From: an uncultured Gammaproteobacteria bacterium
Lineage (GTDB): Bacteria > Pseudomonadota > Gammaproteobacteria > Enterobacterales > Psychrobiaceae
Reading direction: 5' to 3'
Assembly (NCBI GenBank): GCA_913060565.1
Contig: CAJXRU010000004.1
Coordinates: 17,192-81,191 of the forward strand
Length of the DNA: 64,000 nucleotides
The translations under genes were made by a program, and so were the position numbers. Of the stretch, positions 46,908 to 59,200 are shown piece by piece (position 1 is the stretch's first letter; each line of letters begins with the position of its first letter). The notes beneath the pieces are model-generated. The model did not search any database. It worked only from the letters and a program-made list of their open reading frames with translations, and was not told the origin of the DNA.

Positions 46908-49900
46908 TTATGTGTAATGCGGACGAATAATGAATAAACGACCTAGCACCAACATTAAGATTAATAATATCATAAGCGAAGTAGTACCACCCTTAGTACC
47001 CGTTTCATACGTTGGTTCAGGCTCTACTGGTGGTGGAGTCGGTGTCACAGGCGAACTGTCCTCTGGCGCAGAAATCGCAACAGGATCTTGAATCATGCCA
47101 TTAATAACACCATCGCTATCATTGGCACCGCCATCAGTGATGACTAACAATAGACAATCATGACCAACGGTTAGACCCGAGATATAATCATCGACATTGT
47201 TCGAACAAACCCCCGCAGAAATAGCCGCTGAACTCGCAAACATATCGCCACCACTAACGTCATAAGGCTTCCAACCATCCGTAGCATTAAATTTCCTCAG
47301 TGTTGCTTGCTCAGGAATTGACACAGACAGTGGAATAAATACGTTAATGCTCGCGCCTGCTTGCGGTAAATTAAGCGCTTCGTAATCAAAGGTGTCTAAA
47401 TGCTCGAAACCGTTGTCGTTTGAAAGTTCCTGACTGACAGGTTGTCCCTGGCCATTACCAAATTTTTGGATATTTTCTTCAGTAATTTCACTACCGTTTT
47501 GACCACTTAAAATAGCAACAACGCCTAAGCGTAATTTAACGCCATTATCCGTTGTCATCTTGAACGTATCATCTGACTCAATGCGCGTTGGAATTTTTTC
47601 CTCAGCGCCTGTGTTTCCATTATCAGTATCAACACTATCGGCTACGCCATCACCATCGCTATCTTGTACCGCTAACGCACCAGTATCAGTAATGTTCACT
47701 ACGTAAGTTGCGCTTGAGGTTAACAGTTCGCCGTTAAGATCACGGGTTACCGTCACAGAAACGGGATAAAGACCACCGACTAAATTAGTCACTTGTGGCT
47801 GCTTGATATCGGTTGCAGAAACCGTCATTCCCACATCAGTTAAGCTGTCTAACTGCCACACATAGGTAACCTTGCTCGATGGTAAGCCGCCAAAGTAGGT
47901 TTCCAACATCAAGATGTTATCATCTGGTTTACTCGACTCAATCCACAGCACCGGAATATCATTCTTGCGAGGATTACTACCTGCCAAAATCTCATCGACA
48001 TCCGCAATACCATCGTTATCACTGTCACTGGTAGCTGTTACAGACAAATCATTTTCATCACCGGTGATAAAGCTTTCTACCGCATCTGGCACACCATCAT
48101 TGTCACTATCAACGACTTCCGTTGCCGCCAGTAGTTCACGCAACTCTGTTAATGTCGCAGCCTGACGCACTTCATAAGCATCTGACAATCCGTTGCTGTT
48201 GAGATCAAGTGTCTTGGTGTCTATGCCATCATCAATGGTTGATGTTAGGTAACTTTCTACAACATCTGGCACACCGTCAAGATCGACATCGCTGTCGCCA
48301 GCCGATAATGGATTGCCACCTAATAACAATTCTAACGCGTCGTTATAGCCGTCATTATCAAAGTCATTAAACTTGTCGATAACGCCATTGTTGTCTAGTC
48401 CAAGTGTTGTCAGATAAGCATTCACTGCGTCTGTCAAACCATTTGTTGCGACACTAGCACCATTTACCGTCGGACTATTCGCATCAATAGGATCAAACCC
48501 ATTAGCTAGCTCTAGACCATCGGGTAACCCGTCACCATCGGTATCAGTAGACGGTGTCGTTAATGGTGCGTTTGCGCCGCCTAAACTTTCTAAGTGCGCT
48601 TCAACGGCATTAGTCACGCCATCGCCATCACTATCAAGTGCGCCATCAACGACTGGTGAATTCGCATTATTTGGATCTGAACCAATGCTCGCCTCTAGTT
48701 CATTAGATAATCCATCGTTATCACTATCCCCTTGCGCAAGGCTTGCAATCAACGCTTTAATATCATCGATTGTACGCAGCGCAGGATTATCGCGAAGTGC
48801 AATAAGTAAACTCGTAAAGACATCATCCGTTAATGAATGGATAGAGATATTGTCAAAATCCGTCAAACTCGGCGTCTCTGAACTACCTTGAGACAGCGAA
48901 TACTGATTAATTAACGCGAGGCTTATTATCTCATCAACAATAGCTTGAATTTGCTCACTGGAAAGCTCACCATCAGCTAATGCCAGACGCTCAAGGACTG
49001 CCGCCAAGTTATCGTCTGTCACATTTTCTACACCCAAATTAGTGAAGTCAGCAATCACTGGCGCCGTTGATTGACCATTGCTAGCCACAAAATCATTTAT
49101 CAGTGTTAAGCCATTCACTTCATCCACTAACTGCTGAATTTTCGCAGGCGTTAACTCTCCAGATGCCTCGGCTAACTTAGCAAGGACTGCCGCCAAGTTA
49201 TCCTCTGTCAAATTTTCTACACCCAAATTAGTGAAGTCAGCAATCAATGGCGCCGTTGATTGACCATTGCTAGCCACAAAATCATTTATCAGTGTTAAAC
49301 CATTCACTTCATCCACTAACTGCTGAATTTTCGCAGCCGTTAACTCTCCAGATGCCTCGGCTAACTTAGCAAGGACTGCCGCCAAGTTATCGTCTGTTAC
49401 ATTTTCCACACCCAAATTAGTGAAGTCAGCAATCACTGGCGTCGTTGATTGACCATTGCTTGTTACAAGGTCATTTATTAGCGTTAAGCTTATGACGCCA
49501 TCAATTAGTTGCTGTAGCTGAGGGACCGTTCTAACTTGTGGAGCAGCCTGCAATGCCGCAAGCACACGTGCTAGATTCTCATCATCAACCCCATTGAGTT
49601 TAATCAATGTAAAATCAGCAATTAGCGGAGCCGCTGAACTGCCTTCTGTTACCGAGTATTGATTGATAATGTGTAGGCTTGTAACTTCATCAACAATAGC
49701 TTGAATTTGCTCACTGGTTAATGGCAGTTCACTTGCGGGGATAGTGCTAATACGTGCATTAACAAGCGCCAAGATATCGTCGGTAACACCTGTGATACCC
49801 AATGACTCATAAACCGCTACAGTAAGCGATGAGGTATCGTTATTTTCAATCGCATCATTGATATTGCTAATCACTTTATCTGTACCATCCAGTACATCAG

Positions 49901-50270
49901 TCACGGTAATCGCAATTTGCGCGCTCGCCGATAGGTCACCGTCAGTCACTTGTGCCATTAATTGGTAGCTAGTCGCTGTTTCATAATCGAGCGCACCAAT
50001 TAAGCGTAACTGGCCGCTGTTATTAATCGCAAACTTACCGTTGTCATTACCACCGACTAAGCTAAAGGTTAGTGCGCTATTAACGTCGATATCAGTCGCT
50101 GCTAACGGCGTGCCAATATTGCTGCCAACGGCTAAATCTTCGGCAATGCTAAAGCTTGCACTCTCAAGTGTTGGCGCGTCATTAACATCCACCACAGTAA
50201 TGGTAAATGGCGCAAGGCTTGCCGATAACTCACCGCTATCTTTAACGGTAATGACAATATTGCTATGCAC
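46908..50270 (-). CDS. Giant surface protein, C-terminal segment (cadherin-like, helical repeats, TSP3 loops, anchor domain)
   Basis: This is a 1,120-aa open segment; its GTG at 50270 is inside a repeat and is not a real start. A cadherin-like domain (about 30-130) is followed by helical repeats (about 130-500) that include three near-identical 63-aa copies. Thrombospondin-type-3 loops (about 505-770; many DSDNDGxxD) predict multiple calcium ions. A PKD-like domain follows (about 775-865), then a choice-of-anchor-U-like domain (about 890-1070; VITDGGANDSDGVINGMIQDP). The C-terminus reads TKGGTTSLMILLILMLVLGR, then FIIRPHYT. That Gly-Gly, hydrophobic helix and basic tail resembles GlyGly-CTERM sorting signals. 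Confidence 0.85.
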   Translation of the reverse strand: MHSNIVITVKDSGELSASLAPFTITVVDVNDAPTLESASFSIAEDLAVGSNIGTPLAATDIDVNSALTFSLVGGNDNGKFAINNSGQLRLIGALDYETATSYQLMAQVTDGDLSASAQIAITVTDVLDGTDKVISNINDAIENNDTSSLTVAVYESLGITGVTDDILALVNARISTIPASELPLTSEQIQAIVDEVTSLHIINQYSVTEGSSAAPLIADFTLIKLNGVDDENLARVLAALQAAPQVRTVPQLQQLIDGVISLTLINDLVTSNGQSTTPVIADFTNLGVENVTDDNLAAVLAKLAEASGELTAAKIQQLVDEVNGLTLINDFVASNGQSTAPLIADFTNLGVENLTEDNLAAVLAKLAEASGELTPAKIQQLVDEVNGLTLINDFVASNGQSTAPVIADFTNLGVENVTDDNLAAVLERLALADGELSSEQIQAIVDEIISLALINQYSLSQGSSETPSLTDFDNISIHSLTDDVFTSLLIALRDNPALRTIDDIKALIASLAQGDSDNDGLSNELEASIGSDPNNANSPVVDGALDSDGDGVTNAVEAHLESLGGANAPLTTPSTDTDGDGLPDGLELANGFDPIDANSPTVNGASVATNGLTDAVNAYLTTLGLDNNGVIDKFNDFDNDGYNDALELLLGGNPLSAGDSDVDLDGVPDVVESYLTSTIDDGIDTKTLDLNSNGLSDAYEVRQAATLTELRELLAATEVVDSDNDGVPDAVESFITGDENDLSVTATSDSDNDGIADVDEILAGSNPRKNDIPVLWIESSKPDDNILMLETYFGGLPSSKVTYVWQLDSLTDVGMTVSATDIKQPQVTNLVGGLYPVSVTVTRDLNGELLTSSATYVVNITDTGALAVQDSDGDGVADSVDTDNGNTGAEEKIPTRIESDDTFKMTTDNGVKLRLGVVAILSGQNGSEITEENIQKFGNGQGQPVSQELSNDNGFEHLDTFDYEALNLPQAGASINVFIPLSVSIPEQATLRKFNATDGWKPYDVSGGDMFASSAAISAGVCSNNVDDYISGLTVGHDCLLLVITDGGANDSDGVINGMIQDPVAISAPEDSSPVTPTPPPVEPEPTYETGTKGGTTSLMILLILMLVLGRLFIIRPHYT
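48992..49558 (-). repeat. Tandem 189-bp repeat, three copies, near-identical
   Basis: The landmark CAAGGACTGC recurs at 48992, 49181 and 49370, exactly 189 bp (63 codons) apart, with only scattered substitutions between the copies; the last copy decays at its far end. Each unit encodes GVENVTDDNLAAVLAKLAEA and following helical residues ending FTNL. Related but diverged units flank it (about 48770-48990 and 49560-49850). Confidence 0.9.
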
Positions 50271-53200
50271 TCCACATGTTCATTTGCTGGCGTCCCCGTT
50301 AGTTGACCTGTTGCCGTATTAAAGCTTGCCCACACTGGCATATTGCTAATGCTAAAGACGTGACTGTCACCAACATCAATATCCGTCACACTTGGCGTAA
50401 AGCTATAAGCAACACCTTGATTCACTGAATTTGCTGCTGCACCGCTAATAGTTGGCGTGTCATTAACATTAGTCACCGCTAGATTAAAGCTATTGAGTTC
50501 GGCAACTAGGCCACCAGCATCAGTCACTCTAATAATTATGCCGTTATTCGTGCCAACGTCACTGTTGCTTGGCGTACCAGATAATGAACCAGTAGCTACA
50601 TCAAATGCAGCCCAACTCGGTTTATTGATAATCGAAAATACTAAATTATCGCCAATATCTTCATCAGTTGCCGTCGGTACAAAATTATAAGCAGCATCTT
50701 GTAACACTGACGCACTTGGCGCGCCCGCAATTGTTGGTGCATCATTGACATTAAGTACAATCATGTCTACCGGTGCTAATGAATCTTGCACACCGTCATT
50801 ATCGGTGACGCTAATAACAACATTGTAAGTAATACCAATATCAGCCTGTGTTGGTGTACCAAATAAACGTCCGTTATTAGTATCAAAATTTGCCCAACTT
50901 GGTTTATTCGTCACGCTAAATGACAATAAATCACCGTCATCAATATCTACAGCCGTTGGTACAAATTCAAAATTAGCATCTTCATTGACCACAGCTGCAA
51001 GATTGCCGCTTATTTGCGGTGCATCATTAACATTTACGACTGTTAAGCTAAATGATGGCAGTGCACGTTGAGCACCGCTGCTATCTGTGACGGTAATAAT
51101 AATGCTATTGGTGACACCAACATCGTCGTTACTAGCCACGCCCGATAGCTGCCCGGTGTCAGAATCAAAGTCTAACCACGACGGTTTATTGTCAATACTA
51201 AAGCTTAATTCATCACCAATATCAGGATCGCTGCTGATTGGCGTAAAGTTATAACTTTCTTCCTGATTGACACTATTAGCTGGTGAGCCGCTAATGCTTG
51301 GCGTTTCATTAATATTGGTAATATCAACATACACCAGAGCACTGGCTGTAAGGGCATCAGGATCAGAAACTTGCACGTCGAGTACATAGGCATTAACAGT
51401 TTCATAATCGATAGCCGATGCATCATTAACTTTTAGCATCCCACTGCCATCAATGATGAAGGCGCTATTGGTATTTCCTGACACAATGGAGTAAGTCAAG
51501 CTATCACCATCGATATCATCCCCCATAACATGACCAACGAGTGCACCGTTACTGGTTAACTCACTAATAGCAAAGTTATCACCCATCACGCTAGGCGCCT
51601 GATTGATATCGTTAACAACAATAGTGAAGCTGGCACTTGCTGTTAACTCACCGTCACTGACGGTAATGACAACATCGTTAGTGATCCCGCCATCGTAAAT
51701 ACTTGGCGTACCAGAAATCGTGCCAGTGGTAGCATCTAAACTAGCCCACGCAGGTAGGTTACTACCAGCAAAGGTTAGCGTCGCGTTGTCATCATCAATA
51801 TCATCAAACGTTGGCGTCCAGCTAAAGGCACTGCCCTCATCAACCGCATTTGGCGTACCAGAAATGGTTGGTGCATCATTAACGGCATTAACCGTAATAT
51901 TGATATCTTTGGACAATGACGATGCCCCCGCCGTTACCGTAATGGTACCAACCGTCGAGCCATTGGCATCGGCTTTAGCGGTTAATTTGATCACCTGCGT
52001 TGTATTTGGCGCATTAACCACAACTGGTGTAAAGGCTTCTACAACATCGGCAGTACCATAACTCATACTAATTGTTAGAGAGCTTTCACCGCTAAAATCA
52101 AGCCCGGTTAAGGTAATCTCGTATTCGCCAAAATCTTCATTAAGACTGATATTGTTATTGCTGATGCTTGGGAAGTCCAACACCGCAGGAATGGCTACAT
52201 TGAAACTCATGACGTCATTAACGCCATACATATCTGTTGCCACTAACTGAATATTTGCACTACCAAATTGATTGGCGACGGAATCTAACGCTAGATTAAA
52301 GTTAGCGCCATCATAGTCACCGAAACTCTGTACCGTGCTAGGGTCGACCGTAGCCGTCACCAACGATACATCGCTGTTAATGACAGACAACGTCACGTCA
52401 TCTTCATCGGCATCAGTCACCATAAACCCAAGGTCAACATGACCAAAATCTTCGGTTTGCTGCATGTCCACCAGCTCAGAAGAGCTCAAACTCGGTGCAA
52501 CATTGACATTTTGAACTGAGATAACCACAGATTTCGTATCTGTATTACCGTCATCATCTAGTGCAGTTAAGTCAACGAGGTATGTGTTATCTTTATTGTT
52601 ATCTTGTGGTAATTCAAAGTCTTTTGCTGGCAACGTCAAACGCCCAGTAGCCGCATCGACGTTAAACAACGGCGCATCATCACCGCTGATGCTATAACTC
52701 ACATGACCAATTGGCGCTTGGCTCAGCGTAGCAACAGGTGATTCAAATTCGCTGTTTTCGTTAACGCTACTCGACTCAACACCGCCAATGGTAAAGTTAA
52801 CAACTTCAATCACATCACTAATGTTTACCACCACACTAGCGGTATCAGATAAACCGCCGTTGTCGGTAACGGTTATCGTTAGCGCGTAATTTGCTTTGGT
52901 CTCAAAATCTAGCGCACTTGAAGTCATCACACTTAGCTGACCACTGCCATTAATCTTAAAGGCATTGTTTAAATTGCCACTTGAAATGGAATAGCTAAAG
53001 CTACTGCCAGCATCTGGGTCGACAACTATTAGCGGCGTCCCCACATTTGTATCGTTGGCACTGTTTTCAGCAATACTAAAGCTAGTATTAGCAACTGCAG
53101 GCGCTTGATTAACATTAACCACTTCAAGATTAAAGGCCGCTAGTGATGCCGTCGCATTGGCGTTATCACTAACACTAATAACAATGGTATTGGTCGATCC

Positions 53201-56200
53201 AACATCGCTGTTAGTTGGCGAGCCCGATAGTTGTCCATTGCTGGTATTAAAGCTTGCCCAGCTTGGTTTGTTATTAATGGTAAACGTTAAACTGTCTCCC
53301 GCATCAATATCATTCGCAGTCGGAATAAAGCTATAGACATTTCCTTCAAGTACCGTGGATGCAGGTGTGCCAGTAATCGTTGGCGCGTCATTAACATTGG
53401 TCACCGTAATATTAAAGGCAGGTAAACTTGCGCTTGCGCCGCCGCCATCGGTCACCGTAATCACAACTCCTGTCGTTGTACCTAAATCATCATTACTTGG
53501 CGTGCCAGATAACACGCCGGTAACGCTGCTAAAGCTTGTCCAGGTCGGCGCGTTGCTTACGCTAAATGATTTGCTATCACCAACGTCTTCGTCTGTTACC
53601 ACTGGCGTAAAGCTATAATTGGCATTTTGTGCAATAGTTGTCGTCGGATCACCACTAATTTGCGGCGCATCATTAACATTCTCAACCGTCAGGTTAAAGG
53701 CAGCGAGGCTATCGCTCGCACCAGCGCCATCGGTAACTGTAATAACAATGGCATTGGTTACACCAACGTGATTATTCGCTGGCATGCCACTTAATTGCCC
53801 CGTCGCCGTATCAAATGATGCCCAGCTCGGCGCATTAACAATACTAAATACAGCACTATCACCAACATCAACATCAACATCACTAACACTTGGCGTAAAA
53901 CTGTAACTGCTATCTTGCGTGACTGTTAGGCTTGGCGTTCCCGAGATAACAGGTGCATCATTGACGTTAGTCACTGTAATCGCAAAGGCTGCTAACGACG
54001 CTTGTGCATTTGCCGCATCTTTCACGCTAATAACGATATTGCTGTATGTGCCCACATCATCGTTACCCGGTGTACCTGACAACACGCCGCTATTAACATC
54101 AAAACTCGCCCAACTAGGTTCGTTACTAATGCTATACATGTGAGTGTCATCTAAATCGATATCAGTTACTAACGCTGCAAAATGATAAGCAACATCTTGT
54201 GCAATTGTCGTTGTTGGTGCTCCCGCAAGACTCGGCGCATCATTGATATTAATCACGTCAATATCAAAGGCCGCTAGACTATTGCGCGCTCCCGCACTGT
54301 CTTCGACACTAATAACAATGCTCGAGGTTAACCCAACATGATTATTGGCAGGCGTTCCCGTAATTGCGCCGTTAGCGGTATCAAAGGTTGCCCAACTTGG
54401 TTTGTTCACAATGCTAAAAGTATGACTGTCACCCACATCAATATCAGCAACACTTGGCGTGAAGCTATAAGTCGCATCTTGATTAACACTAGTCGCAGGT
54501 GTGCCACTTAATACTGGCGCATCATTAACATTAGCCACAGTAATAGTAAATCCACCAAGTGACGCCGTTGCGCCAGCGTCATCAGCCACGGTAATGACAA
54601 TTGATTGGCTCACACCAACATCGCTGTTTGTTGGTGTTCCTGACAATTCACCGGTCGCACTATCAATGCTTAACCATGTCGGTAGATTTGTTGCGCTAAA
54701 GCTTAGATTATCGCCAATATCAATATCGTTCGCATTAGGCGTGAAGCTATAACTTGCTCCCTGCGTAGCGCTAGTTACTGGCGTCCCTGAAATGGTTGGC
54801 GCGTCATTAACGTTAGTCACTGCAATATTAAAGGCAGCTAGACTATCGCTGGCACCAGCGCCATCGACAACTGTGATAACAATACTATCAACGCTGCCAA
54901 CATCGCTATTTGTTGGTGTTCCGGTCAACTCACCACTGGTGGTGTTAAAGGTCGCCCAACTTGGTTTGTTGCTAATACTAAAGGTGGCGCTATCGCCTGT
55001 ATCAATGTCTGTTAGGGTTGGCATAAAGCTATATAGCGCGTCTTGAGCAACGGTTAACGTAGGAGCGCCGCTTAATACTGGCGCGTCATTTTCGTTAATC
55101 ACATCGATACTAAATGGCGCTAACTGCGCAGTTGCGTTCGCTGCGTCACTAACGGTGATAACAATATTGTTATAACTGCCGACATCATCATTAGTTGGCG
55201 TACCTGAGAGTAGCCCTGCTGCGCTATTAAAGCTTGCCCATGCTGGTAAATTAGCAACACTAAAGGTTTTACTGTCACCGACATCAATGTCAATCACCGA
55301 CGGGGCAAAGCTATAAGTTGTATCTTGAGCAACACTGATTGCAGGCGTGCCAGAAATCGTTGGCGCGTCGTTAACATTAGTGACTTCAATGCTAAAGGTA
55401 GCTAAGGACGCGGTAGCATTGGCGTTATCCTGCACAGTAATAGTGATGTTTGCATAGGTGTTTACATCACCGTTGTCTGGCGTGCCAGTTAGCTCACCTG
55501 TCGCGGTATTAAAACTGGCCCAACTAGGTTTATTGGTCACGCTAAAGCTTTGAGTGTCACCCACATCGATATCAATAACACTTGGCGTAAATAAATAGCT
55601 CTCATCTTGCGCGATACTAGCCGTTGGCGCACCACTAATTGTCGGCGCATCATTGACATTGTTAACCGTTAAATCAAATGCCGTTAATGAATCACTGGCG
55701 CCTAATGCGTCAGTTACCGTAATCACGATGCCAACTGTCGTCCCGACATGGCTATTGTTTGGCGTACCGCTAAGTTCACCTGTCGTTGTATCGAAACTAG
55801 TCCAAACTGGCTCGTTAGTAATGCTGAATGTTTTGGTATCACCGACATCGGCATCGGTAGCTGCTGGCGTAAAGCTATACGCGCTATCTTCACTGACACT
55901 AGTATTTGGCGAACCACTAATGACCGGAGCATCATTAGTATTTGCCACCACAATATCAAAACTTGCCAAGGATACATTTAAACCATCGGCATCAGTCACG
56001 GTAATGACGATGTTGCTCTGAGTCCCTAAATCACTATTGGATGGGATCCCCGTTAAGTGGCCATTACTGCTATCAAAGTTCGCCCAACTCGGCAAGCCGC
56101 TAATGCTAAAGACGAGCGTATCACCAGCGTCTACGTCACTTGATGTTGGTGTAAAGCTATAAACACTATCTTCAAGCGCCGACGTTGATGGCGTGCCAGA

Positions 56201-59200
56201 AATAGTCGGCGCTTCATTGACATCGATTAAATTGATGGTCACTATCGCGTTATCGCTTAGGCCATCGCCATCGGTTGCGCTAATTTCAAGATCAAAGCTA
56301 GCGGTTTGCTCATAGTTCAATGCAGCAATGGCATTAACACGGATCTCCCCTGAGTTATTAACCGCAAAGGCATTATCCGTATTACCAGAGACAATAACGT
56401 AAGTTAATGAACCTGAATCGATATCTGTCGCCGTGTGCGTCGCCACCAAGGTATTATCGGCAGTTTTTTCCGCCACACTAAAACTGGTGTTTGTAAAATC
56501 TGGCGCTTGATTGACGTTATTTACCGTAATACTTACCGTCGTACTCGCAGATAAACTGCCGTCAGTCACAGACACCACTATATTACTTGTCACGCCGTCA
56601 TCATGCACTGTTGGCGTACCGCTGATTTCACCAGTCGCGGTATTAATTGATGCCCAGCCAGGAAGGTTACTGGCGCTAAAGATCAGCGTATTGTTGTCAT
56701 TATCGATATCATCAAAGATTGGCGTCCAGCTGTAAGCAACAAGCTCAGTTGCTAATGCTGGCGTACCAGAGATTGTTGGCGCGTCATTGACCGGTGTAAC
56801 ACTTATACTTACGCCTTGTGATTCACGGGTACCATCGGCGTCGACAGTAATATTCGCAGTAAAATCACCATTAGCATTTGCCACAGGCAACAGAGTCAAC
56901 AATTTGTCATTACCCACCGTCACTGTCGACGTTGCTATAGGCTGCAAAATGTTAGCCTGCGAATAACTAATTTCTACATCAACTGATGGATTTCCGAGAA
57001 AATCAAAGTCAGTTAGCGTTAATTCATAACCTGGGGAATCTTCGCTCAGTACAATACTATTTGCAGAAAGCGTGGGAAAATCTAGCACTGCTGGAATAAC
57101 AATATTAAAACGCTTTGATGCAGTCAGGCCATGCTGATCTACCACAATTACTGTCACGTCAATACTACCAAACTTATTGGTAACGCCAGTTAGCGTCACT
57201 TGATAAGTCGTGCCATCATATTGCGCAAAAGTCAGCTCAGAACTTGGCGTTACCGTCGCTGTAGCGATATTACTATCTGAACTAATCGCTGAAATGGTTA
57301 GCTTATCTTGATCGGCATCTTCAACCGTAAAGTCTAAGGTATAGCTGGAAAACCCTTCCGTTTGATTTTGATCCACCAAGGCCGCACCGTTAAGCACAGG
57401 TGCCACGTTTGTATTGGTGACTGTGACCGTTATACTCTCGGTGGCCTGATTGTTATCATCATCGGTCGCTGTCAATGTTACATCATAAGTATTGTTGGTA
57501 TCGTTATCCGTTGGATTTTCAAAGTCTTTCGCTGCCAAGTTTAATTGCCCTGTGGCGCTATCGACATTAAACAAACCTGAATCATCACCGCTAATGGCGT
57601 AACTCACACTGCCGATTGGCGTGCCGCTAATGCTGGCAACAGGTGAAGTAAATACGCGATCTTCAGCAACGTCTGTTGATACAATATCTGCAATCGTAAA
57701 GCTCGTCACTTCCACTACGTCGTTAATGGCTATGGTAATAACAGCCGTGTCGGTTAACGCACCATCACTGACCTCAACGGTTAACGCAAAGCTTGCTTTC
57801 GCTTCAAAGTTTAATTGCGCACTATCATTAACGGCGATTTGACCACCATTATCGATTTTAAAGGCATTGCCTGTATTGCCGTTAAGGATACTATAGGTAA
57901 AGCTACTGCCAACATCGGGATCTACAGCGTTTAACGCCGTCCCAACATTGGTATTATTCGCACTATTTTCATCAATTGAGAAGCTTGCGTTAGCCAATAC
58001 TGGTGCTTGATTAACATTAACAACTTCAATATTAAAGCTCGCTAAACTTACCGCTGGTGAATTCCCATCGGTGACGGAAATGACAATATTACTATCGGTG
58101 CCAACATTCGCATTAACTGGTGTTCCTGTTAACTGACCCGTACTGGTATTAAAACTCGCCCAGCTAGGCGCACCAGTTATCGAGAAAGTTAAGGTATCAC
58201 CAACATCGATATCATCTGCCGTTGGAATAAAATTGTAGATCTGATTTTCTAATACCGAAGTTGCTGGCGTGCCGCCAATGCTTGGCGCATCATTAACATC
58301 TGCAACCGCAATGGTAAAGGCTGTAAGCGAACTACTAGCGCTTTGACTATCGGTTACCGATATCACAATATTGGCATAAGCACCAACATCACTATTACTC
58401 GGTGTGCCCGTTAGCGCACCATTACTACTATCGAAACTCGCCCAGCTTGGCTTATTGGTAATGCTAAAGGTATGTGAATCGAGTGCATCGTCATCACTTA
58501 ATCCCGGTACGAAACTATAAGCAGCACCCTGATTTACTGATGTTGTAGGACTGCCCGAAATCACAGGCGAATCGTTGGTATTTGTCACTTCAATATTAAA
58601 GGTTGTGAGACTCGCCGTGGCGCCAGCGGCATCTTCCACGCTAATCACAATATTACTTGTGGTGCCAACATGGCTATTATCTGGCGTCCCCGTTAATGCG
58701 CCGGTGGTGGTGCTAAAGGCCGCCCAAGTCGGCTTATTAATAATACTAAAGGTTTTGGTGTCACCACTATCGATATCGTTTGCCGTAGGCGTGAAGCTAT
58801 AAGCTGCATCTTCCGCCACCGTGGTTGCTGGCGTACCAGAAATAGTTGGCGCATCATTAACATTGGTTACTTCGATGCTAAAGGCTGATAACGCATCTGA
58901 AGCATTAGCACCATCGGTTACGGTAATAATAATATTGGCATAACTTCCAACATCGCTATTTGATGGCGTCCCCGCCAAAGTGCCCGTTGTATTATCAAAA
59001 CTCGCCCAGCTCGGTTTGTTCGTAATGCTAAAGGCTTTGCTATCACCGCTATCGGCATCTGTTACGACAGATGTAAAGCTATAGGCAGCGTCCTGTGCAA
59101 CTGTCGTCGCCGGCGTGCCGGATATCACAGGCGCATCATTGACGTTATTCACCGTGATATTAAAAGCAGCTAAATCATCACTAACATTAGCGGCGTCTTT

